A DNA stretch of 40,138 nt, taken from positions 1 to 40,138 of the forward strand of contig CAMDXA010000019.1 of NCBI GenBank assembly GCA_945878065.1. Reading direction: 5' to 3'. The notes beneath the pieces were generated by a model. The model was not told the origin of the DNA and searched no databases. It was given only the letters and a program-made list of their open reading frames with translations. The position numbers were made by a program, and so were the translations under genes. Below are positions 34,292 through 40,138 of the stretch, piece by piece (position 1 is the stretch's first letter; each line of letters begins with the position of its first letter). Source of the stretch: Bordetella parapertussis. Lineage in GTDB: Bacteria; Pseudomonadota; Gammaproteobacteria; Burkholderiales; Burkholderiaceae_C.

Positions 34292-35284
34292 TTATGAGGA
34301 ACCGTTGCTGGCGCGTTGCAAACGGTCGCGCACCCCGTCCCAAGCTGGCGCCTCGGGCGGTGTTTCCACCCAAATATGTTCCATCCCCAAATTGTCAAGC
34401 GCTCGCAATTGGGCAAACAACACATGTGCACATTCGGTCGCCTGAGCAGGCATGGCACGCCAAAGCACGTGTGCGGGCAATGACAGCGGCGTGCGAGACC
34501 AGACGGCCAGGCGGCCGTGGCATGTGGCTGCATATTGCTCGATCTGTGTGCCGGCATACAAACGCACACTTGCACGCGGCGCGTAATGCGATGCCAGCAT
34601 GCCCGGCGCAGCAGGTGTAGACGCGAAGGGCTTGACTGCTGCGACTTGCACCGTTTGTCCGGCCACCAAAGAGAGTTGCGCGGCATGCAGCATGCCGGGA
34701 CGCAACAGCACGGGTGCACCCTGACTGATGTCAAGGATGGTGGACTCAATGCCCACTTGGCAAGCGCCGCCGTCAAGCAGGGTCAACAAAGGAAAGGCCT
34801 CGCGCACATGCAGGGCCGTGGTCGGCGACACCTTGCCAAACAAATTTGCGCTCGGTGCCGCCACCCCTTTGACCCCCAATTGCCAAGCATGTTGCAACAC
34901 TTTCAAAGCCAATGGATGAGACGGGCAGCGCAGCGCAATGGTGGGGTGTCCCCCGGCTGCGGCATCTGCCACACCCGCACGCCGTTGAACAATCATGGTC
35001 AGCGGCCCGGGCCAAAATGCCTCCATCAATGCGTTTGCATAGTCGGGCACTGACGCAGCAAACGCAGACACATGGTCTGAGCTTGCCAAATGCACGATCA
35101 AGGGATGGTCAGCAGGCCGTCCCTTGGCTTGGAAAATAGCGGCGACAGCCTTTGGGTTGAGCGCGTCAGCGGCCAGTCCGTAGACCGTTTCAGTGGGCAG
35201 GCCGAGCAACTCACCGCGCGCCAAAGTGTGTGCCGCCTGTGCAATGTCGTCATCGCTGTCGCCCAACATCAGCGCTGGGCTCAT
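34292..35284 (-). CDS. L-threonylcarbamoyladenylate synthase (Sua5 type)
   Basis: Makes threonylcarbamoyl-AMP from threonine, bicarbonate and ATP, the substrate for tRNA t6A. The 330 residues contain the YrdC domain (about 10-200: GLPTETVYGLAADAL, the KGRPADHPLI signature, PGPLTMIV, and ALRCPSHPLA), followed by a C-terminal Sua5 domain (about 235-330) that distinguishes it from the short TsaC of E. coli. ATG 35284 overlaps the purK stop by ATGA, so translation is coupled to the purine genes. TsaB, which acts later in the same modification, is coded about 3 kb away on the same strand. Confidence 0.93.
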   Translation of the reverse strand: MSPALMLGDSDDDIAQAAHTLARGELLGLPTETVYGLAADALNPKAVAAIFQAKGRPADHPLIVHLASSDHVSAFAASVPDYANALMEAFWPGPLTMIVQRRAGVADAAAGGHPTIALRCPSHPLALKVLQHAWQLGVKGVAAPSANLFGKVSPTTALHVREAFPLLTLLDGGACQVGIESTILDISQGAPVLLRPGMLHAAQLSLVAGQTVQVAAVKPFASTPAAPGMLASHYAPRASVRLYAGTQIEQYAATCHGRLAVWSRTPLSLPAHVLWRAMPAQATECAHVLFAQLRALDNLGMEHIWVETPPEAPAWDGVRDRLQRASNGSS

Positions 35285-36474
35285 GCTGGCAACCCGAGCA
35301 ATGCGGCCACTTGCGCGCTGACCTGCCGCGCTTGCGAGATGCTGTTGGCGGTGATGGTCACATGCCCCATTTTTCGCCCATGACGCGCTTCGGTTTTGCC
35401 ATACAAATGCAGATGCACACCGGGTAAAGCCAATAACGCTGACCAATCGGGGGCTTGGGGCTCGCGGCCATCGCGCCACCATAAATCACCCAACAGGTTG
35501 AGCATGACGCAGGGGCTGTGCAAGCGTGGCTGGGTCAAAGGCAGGCCCGCCATGCAGCGCACTTGCAATTCAAACTGCGATACATCGCAACTGTCGATGC
35601 TGTGGTGGCCGCTGTTGTGGGGTCTGGGCGCAATTTCGTTGACCACCAAGGGGCCCAGTGCCTCTTTCTCCGGCCCGTCTTGCAGCAGAAAAAACTCCAC
35701 GCACAACACACCGACGTAATCCAATCCGCGGGCAATCCCTGTGGCCGCATCCATGGCATGTTGCGCTGTGGCTGCGGGCAGAGCGTCTGCAAACACTTCA
35801 GTCACCGCCAGGATGCCGTCGCGGTGTAAGTTGATTTGCAGGGGCAAATGCACACAAGCGCCGTCGTGGCCACGCGCCAACACCACCGAGCATTCGCCCG
35901 CCAGCGGGAGGCGTTTTTCAAGCAGGCAAACCACATCCGCGTTGCCGTTTTGCAGTTGGGTAAAAGCAGCGGTCAGCTCGCCACGCGTGTCCACCCGCAC
36001 CTGCCCTTTGCCGTCATAACCCATGCGCGTGGTTTTTAAAATGCCGGGCAACAAGTGGTCGGGTACTTGCGGCAAATCATCGGCATGTGCCAACACCTGG
36101 TGCGGCGCAACAGGCACACCGCAACGCACAAAATGGGCTTTTTCCAGGGCGCGGTCTTGCGCCACTTGAACCGCGGCCGGGCCGGGGGCCACAGGCATGT
36201 GTTGTTGCAATTGCGCCAGCGCGTCTGCCGGTACGTTTTCAAATTCGGTCGTGACCGCTTGGCATTCAAGGGCCATGCGCGCCAAACCTTGCGGATCGAG
36301 GTAGGCGGTGGGCACGTGCACGTGGCTGATCAGACCAGCCGGGCTGTTGGCATCCGGGTCGAGCACAGCGGTGCGATAGCCCAAGCTTTGTGCGGCGTGT
36401 GACCACATGCGCGCCAATTGTCCGCCGCCCAATACCCCCAGCGTGGCACCGGCTGGCAGGGGATGACGGGTCAT
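35281..36474 (-). CDS. purK: 5-(carboxyamino)imidazole ribonucleotide synthase
   Basis: ATP-dependent carboxylation of AIR in purine synthesis. ATP-grasp protein of 397 residues: N-terminal [12 protein letters not shown] dinucleotide-like loop, the middle ATP-binding part ([29 protein letters not shown]), the C-terminal [19 protein letters not shown] block that carries the substrate and metal residues, and the [15 protein letters not shown] helix. Length is a little above E. coli (355). The start ATG 36474 overlaps the purE stop by ATGA, and its own stop overlaps sua5, so purE-purK-sua5 are translationally linked. Confidence 0.95.
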   Translation of the reverse strand: MTRHPLPAGATLGVLGGGQLARMWSHAAQSLGYRTAVLDPDANSPAGLISHVHVPTAYLDPQGLARMALECQAVTTEFENVPADALAQLQQHMPVAPGPAAVQVAQDRALEKAHFVRCGVPVAPHQVLAHADDLPQVPDHLLPGILKTTRMGYDGKGQVRVDTRGELTAAFTQLQNGNADVVCLLEKRLPLAGECSVVLARGHDGACVHLPLQINLHRDGILAVTEVFADALPAATAQHAMDAATGIARGLDYVGVLCVEFFLLQDGPEKEALGPLVVNEIAPRPHNSGHHSIDSCDVSQFELQVRCMAGLPLTQPRLHSPCVMLNLLGDLWWRDGREPQAPDWSALLALPGVHLHLYGKTEARHGRKMGHVTITANSISQARQVSAQVAALLGLPA

Positions 36475-36965
36475 GCCGATGGCGGCAGGGTCATTTGCCG
36501 CGCCGCCTGGGTTTGTTGTTGACGGTAAGTGTGCAAGGCCTGTTGCAAATCGGGCCGGTGCAATGCCAGCATAGCCACCGTAAACAGCGCGGCATTGGCT
36601 GCGCCTGCCGCGCCGATGGCGAAGGTGGCCACTGGAATGCCTTTGGGCATTTGCACGATGCTGTGCAACGAGTCCACGCCTTGCAAATGTTTGCTCGCAA
36701 CCGGGACACCAAGCACGGGCACCGTGGTTTTGGCGGCCAACATACCTGGCAAATGTGCCGCCCCGCCAGCACCTGCGATGATGGCGCGCAGTCCGCGGGT
36801 TTGCGCAGATTCAGCGTAGGCAAACATATCGTCCGGCATGCGATGTGCTGAAACTACGCGGGTTTCGAAGGCAATCCCAAATTCTTGGAGAATCGAGGCT
36901 GCGTGTTGCATGGTGTCCCAATCGGATTGGGAGCCCATGACGACGCCGACTTGGCACTGGGTCAT
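36471..36965 (-). CDS. purE: N5-carboxyaminoimidazole ribonucleotide mutase
   Basis: Rearranges N5-CAIR to CAIR, the step after PurK. The 164 residues match class I Pur[13 protein letters not shown] near the N terminus with the catalytic region [32 protein letters not shown], and [19 protein letters not shown] 36965 gives the conserved [15 protein letters not shown] start. It is divergent from the cnoX gene across 60 bases, so purE needs its own promoter in that gap; a minus-strand TAAAAT box is present there but no strong -35. Confidence 0.95.
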   Translation of the reverse strand: MTQCQVGVVMGSQSDWDTMQHAASILQEFGIAFETRVVSAHRMPDDMFAYAESAQTRGLRAIIAGAGGAAHLPGMLAAKTTVPVLGVPVASKHLQGVDSLHSIVQMPKGIPVATFAIGAAGAANAALFTVAMLALHRPDLQQALHTYRQQQTQAARQMTLPPSA

Positions 36966-37025
36966 GATGTGGCTTAGGGTTGGGAGTCGAATAAATGAAC
37001 AAGCGAATTTTAAGACGGGACCCCC

Positions 37026-37982
37026 ATGATCGATGTAACGATGGAAAATTTTGAAGCGGACGTAATTGCTGCTTCGCAAACCACACCTGTTTTGGTGGAC
37101 TTCTGGGCCGACTGGTGTGGCCCCTGCAAATCTTTGGGGCCTGTGCTCGAAAAGCTAGAGACGGCTTACGCTGGACGCTTTACCCTTGTCAAAGTCAACG
37201 CCGACACCGAACAACAACTCGCCGGCGCCTTTGGTGTGAAAAGCCTGCCCACTTGCATATTGCTGATGGGCGGTCGACCTGTTGACGGATTCATGGGCGC
37301 ATTACCAGAAGGCAAAGTGCGCGAGTTTTTAGACAAGCACTTGCCATCCGACGACGAAATGGCGGCACAAGCAGACGCACAAGCTGCAGAAGAATTGCTA
37401 GAAGCCGGCGACGCCGACGCCGCGCTCGCCAAATTGCAAGAAGCGTTGGAACTCAACCCCAGCGATGACGAAACGCGTTATAACTTTGTCAAACTGCTGA
37501 TCTCAGTCGGCGAGCTAGACAAAGCGCAAGCGCATCTCGCGCCAGCCTTGGTGCAAATTCCCTTGCAGTTACGTTTTGAAGCGCTCAGCTATTGGTTGCA
37601 AACTTTGCAGTTCGTCAGCACCGATGCACGCGGTAGTTGGCAACCAGAGCAGTTCGATGCCTTGATCGCACAAAACAAACGCGACTTCGACACCCGTCTC
37701 GCCAAATCACGCATATTGATTGCCAGTGGACTGATGGAAGAAGCGATGGAAGAATTGCTAGAAATCATCATGCGTGACAAAACATGGAATAACGATGTGG
37801 CGCGCAAAACCTATGTCGCGATTTTGGAATTGATGACGCCCCCGAAACCCAAAGCAGACGCTGCCGAAGTTGGCAAATCCAAAGGCGGCATAGAGTTAAT
37901 GGGCAAAAGCGCGATGCAAGAAGACCCGCAAATGGAGTTGCTCTCGCGCTACCGCCGCAAGCTCAGCATGGCGTTGAACTAA
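37026..37982 (+). CDS. cnoX: Thioredoxin-TPR chaperedoxin (CnoX/YbbN type) with WCGPC active site
   Basis: A thioredoxin domain (about 1-110) fused to tetratricopeptide-like helices (about 115-290), the plan of CnoX, which holds oxidised or hypochlorite-damaged proteins for GroEL and DnaK. Here the thioredoxin active site is intact, with W30-C31-G-P-C34, whereas E. coli CnoX lacks a redox-active pair; many other members keep CxxC. Residue SLPTCILL supplies the cis-proline region. Helical repeats include [20 protein letters not shown] and [22 protein letters not shown] 37026 fits the domain start. The gene points opposite to the purine genes and sits between purE and purC; its stop overlaps purC by three bases. 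Confidence 0.9.
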   Translation: MIDVTMENFEADVIAASQTTPVLVDFWADWCGPCKSLGPVLEKLETAYAGRFTLVKVNADTEQQLAGAFGVKSLPTCILLMGGRPVDGFMGALPEGKVREFLDKHLPSDDEMAAQADAQAAEELLEAGDADAALAKLQEALELNPSDDETRYNFVKLLISVGELDKAQAHLAPALVQIPLQLRFEALSYWLQTLQFVSTDARGSWQPEQFDALIAQNKRDFDTRLAKSRILIASGLMEEAMEELLEIIMRDKTWNNDVARKTYVAILELMTPPKPKADAAEVGKSKGGIELMGKSAMQEDPQMELLSRYRRKLSMALN

Positions 37983-38875
37983 TCTTTCAAACGGTCCCAA
38001 GCCTCTTGGTATTTGGCTGAGGTCTGCGCAATCACATCTTCTGGCAGATGGGGCGCAGGTGGTGATTTGCTCCAAAGCTTGCCTTGCACTTGGGCTGTCT
38101 CTAACCAGTCACGCAAAAACTGTTTGTCGTAGCTTGGTGGATTAACGCCCACTTGGTAAGAGTCTGCGGGCCAATAGCGTGAAGAGTCTGGTGTTAGCAC
38201 CTCGTCCATCAACACCAAGTTGCCATTCGGATCGAGCCCAAACTCAAACTTGGTGTCCGCAATGATGATGCCTTTGGCTGCTGCCACATCGCGCGCAGTT
38301 TCATACAAAGCGATGCTGATGGTGCGGATTTTTTCTGCCAACGGTGCGCCGATGCGTTCAACCGTTTGTTCAAACGTGATGTTTTCATCATGTTCGCCCA
38401 TTGCTGCTTTGGCAGCAGGCGTGAAGATCGATTCAGGCAAACGGCTGGCGTTGTGCAAACCTTTTGGCAAAGGAACGCCACACACCGATTGGCTGGCTTG
38501 GTACTCCTGCCAACCACTGCCAGCCAAATAACCACGCACCACCGCCTCTATAGGGATAGGCTGCAAGCGTTTCACCAGCATTGCACGGCCAGTAACTTGC
38601 AGCACTTCATCTGCGCGCACGACCGATTCAGGCACATCCCCAGTCAAATGGTTAGGGCAAATGTGTCCGAGTTTTTTAAACCAGAACAATGCCATCTGCG
38701 TAAGCAAAACACCTTTGCCTGGAATAGGCTCGCCCATGATGACGTCGAATGCGCTGATGCGGTCAGACGCCAGCATCAAGATGCGGTCGTCGCCTACTGC
38801 ATAGTTGTCGCGTACCTTGCCACGCGCCAAGAGCGGCAAAGAAGTGAGTGAAGACGTGTGAAGGGCTGTTGCCAT
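37979..38875 (-). CDS. purC: Phosphoribosylaminoimidazole-succinocarboxamide synthase
   Basis: SAICAR synthase: CAIR plus aspartate plus ATP, following PurE. The 298 residues have the N-terminal [39 protein letters not shown], the helix with [31 protein letters not shown] (ATP/metal site) and [10 protein letters not shown]. Length is typical for beta-proteobacterial PurC (about 290-300). The start ATG 38875 lies three bases from the fba stop, and the 3' end overlaps cnoX by three bases. Confidence 0.96.
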   Translation of the reverse strand: MATALHTSSLTSLPLLARGKVRDNYAVGDDRILMLASDRISAFDVIMGEPIPGKGVLLTQMALFWFKKLGHICPNHLTGDVPESVVRADEVLQVTGRAMLVKRLQPIPIEAVVRGYLAGSGWQEYQASQSVCGVPLPKGLHNASRLPESIFTPAAKAAMGEHDENITFEQTVERIGAPLAEKIRTISIALYETARDVAAAKGIIIADTKFEFGLDPNGNLVLMDEVLTPDSSRYWPADSYQVGVNPPSYDKQFLRDWLETAQVQGKLWSKSPPAPHLPEDVIAQTSAKYQEAWDRLKD

Positions 38876-38878
38876 GAA

Positions 38879-39943
38879 TCAGTGCACCACTTGGGCGAGC
38901 TCGCCCCGGGTGTACTTGGCAGCAACCACTTGCAGTGAATCGCCTTTGATCTTGCCCGCTTGGCCTTCGCACCCGAACTCGATATAGCGTTGCTTGCAAA
39001 TTGCTTGCGCTGCTTCTCGCGCAGGTTTGAGCCATTCGCGTGCGTCAAATTTTTCTGGGTTTTCAAACAAGAACTTGCGCACCGCACCAGTCATTGCCAA
39101 ACGGATGTCGGTATCGATATTGATTTTGCGCACGCCAAATTTAATCGCCTTTTGAATTTCTTCGACAGGCACGCCATAGGTTTCTTTCATATTGCCACCG
39201 TACTGGCGAATCGTCGCCAGCAACTCTTGCGGCACGCTAGATGATCCGTGCATGACCAAATGCGTATTGGGGATGCGGCGGTTGATTTCCATGATGCGGT
39301 CGATCGCCAAAATATCGCCCGTAGGCTTGCGCGTGAATTTGTAAGCGCCATGGCTAGTACCAATCGCAATCGCCAAAGCATCGAGCTGGGTGCGTTTGAC
39401 AAAGTCAGCGGCCTGCTCAGGGTCTGTCAACAACTGTTCGCGCGTCATGGTGGCGTCTGTGCCGTGTCCGTCTTCTTTGTCGCCCTTCATGGTTTCTAAA
39501 GAGCCCAAACAACCTAGTTCACCTTCAACGGTCACGCCTAATTTGTGCGCCATGTCGACGACTTTGCGCGTCACATCCACGTTGTAGTCGTAACTTGCAA
39601 TTGTTTTACCGTCAGCTTCTAAGCTGCCGTCCATCATGACCGAACTGAAACCCAAATCGATCGCACCTTGGCACACGCCGGGGTTTTGTCCGTGGTCTTG
39701 GTGCATCACTAAAGGGATGTGCGGATATGCCTCAACGGCGGCTTGGATCAAGTGCTTGATGAATGATTCGCCTGCATATTTACGCGCGCCAGCACTGGCT
39801 TGCAAAATCACAGGCGCACCAGTTTCGTGGGCCGCAGCCATCACGGCTTGCACTTGCTCTAAGTTATTGACGTTAAACGCCGGAATGCCATAGCCTTGCA
39901 CCGCGGCATGGTCAAGAAGTTCGCGCATCGAAACGAGTGCCAT
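38879..39943 (-). CDS. fba: Class II fructose-bisphosphate aldolase
   Basis: Zinc-dependent aldolase of glycolysis and gluconeogenesis. The 354 residues include [12 protein letters not shown], the metal/catalytic region [35 protein letters not shown] with a zinc-ligand histidine, [10 protein letters not shown], and [19 protein letters not shown]. Features resemble the CbbA/Fba group of Burkholderiales. TGAGGATA before ATG 39943 gives a good ribosome site. It lies between pyk (58 bases upstream) and purC (three bases downstream), the conserved pyk-fba-purC run. Confidence 0.96.
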   Translation of the reverse strand: MALVSMRELLDHAAVQGYGIPAFNVNNLEQVQAVMAAAHETGAPVILQASAGARKYAGESFIKHLIQAAVEAYPHIPLVMHQDHGQNPGVCQGAIDLGFSSVMMDGSLEADGKTIASYDYNVDVTRKVVDMAHKLGVTVEGELGCLGSLETMKGDKEDGHGTDATMTREQLLTDPEQAADFVKRTQLDALAIAIGTSHGAYKFTRKPTGDILAIDRIMEINRRIPNTHLVMHGSSSVPQELLATIRQYGGNMKETYGVPVEEIQKAIKFGVRKINIDTDIRLAMTGAVRKFLFENPEKFDAREWLKPAREAAQAICKQRYIEFGCEGQAGKIKGDSLQVVAAKYTRGELAQVVH

Positions 39944-40001
39944 AAAAATATCCTCAAAAAATAAAAATCAGTGCTTGCGCAAAATTCTACGGGCGCTCTT
40001 T

Positions 40002-40138
40002 TTACGCCACCTGACAAATTTTTAGCATATTGGTTCCACCTGGGGTACCCATAGGCTCACCGCAAGTGATGGCGTACACATCATTGGACTGCATGATGCC
40101 GCGCTCTTTCAAATAGGTCTCGGCTTGTGCCAATGCGG
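40002..40138 (-). CDS. pyk: Pyruvate kinase, C-terminal end
   Basis: The gene enters from the right edge on the minus strand; 45 codons including TAA (40002-40004) are seen. The translated tail reads ALAQAETYLKERGIMQSNDV, then ITCGEPMG, a typical pyruvate kinase C-terminal domain ending (VYAITCGEPMGTPGGTN, ending ICQVA). It lies 58 bases upstream of fba with no terminator between, so the two are probably co-transcribed. Confidence 0.9.
   Translation of the reverse strand, partial: ALAQAETYLKERGIMQSNDVYAITCGEPMGTPGGTNMLKICQVA

Noticed and set aside
39944..40001. Terminator between pyk and fba
   Set aside because: The GGCG/CGCC pairing across 39991-40008 is too short, with no T tract on the transcribed strand.

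Overview
The window reads as a housekeeping stretch of a betaproteobacterial chromosome, most likely Burkholderiales and probably Comamonadaceae. The grounds are a methionine synthase split into two genes, a GlnK-AmtB pair, linked ADP-heptose and LPS core genes, an EamA-TsaB-RimI-UDG-PyrF run, and the Pyk-Fba-PurC-PurE-PurK-Sua5 neighbourhood. Base composition is GC-rich (a sample line at 8041 counts 40 G/C in 60), except for an AT-rich island at about 18.1-22.3 kb (a sample line at 19201 counts 14 in 60). No rRNA, tRNA, CRISPR array, prophage or insertion sequence was seen, and no gene-free gap exceeds 300 bases.

Layout. 1-4.8 kb: the 3' end of metH1, pgi on the minus strand, then metH2 behind an S-adenosylhomocysteine (SAH) riboswitch whose alternative hairpin covers the metH2 ribosome binding site. 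4.8-6.9 kb: a glnK-amtB operon on the minus strand with a terminator and a GG-N10-GC sigma-54 promoter. 6.9-12.7 kb: comM, ssb, an MFS transporter, radA, a dihaem cytochrome c and a small membrane protein. 12.7-14.9 kb: ilvE, a CHCC zinc-finger protein and waaF. 14.9-23.8 kb: a lipopolysaccharide core block with hldD, gmhA, hldE, five glycosyltransferases and an O-antigen-ligase-like protein. 23.8-28.2 kb: an EamA exporter, uvrA and a small winged-helix protein. 28.3-32.3 kb: a minus-strand operon (EamA, tsaB, rimI, family 4 uracil-DNA glycosylase, pyrF). 32.3-34.3 kb: dacB and a lipoprotein. 34.3-40.1 kb: sua5, purK and purE, a plus-strand cnoX-like gene, then purC, fba and the end of pyk.

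How the genes work together. GmhA, HldE and HldD make ADP-L-glycero-D-manno-heptose, which WaaF and possibly the second GT9 enzyme transfer to the LPS inner core. The AT-rich glycosyltransferases probably build a strain-specific outer core, and the ligase-like protein may cap it. PurE, PurK and PurC carry out consecutive de novo purine steps. TsaB and Sua5 both serve tRNA t6A modification. GlnK and AmtB form the ammonium sensing and uptake pair.

I found no convincing undescribed system. The most informative signals are regulatory (the SAH riboswitch switch, the sigma-54/NtrC-like region, recurrent -10-like boxes six or seven bases from unled start codons) and architectural (pgi between the metH halves, cnoX inside the purine cluster, the AT-rich LPS island).
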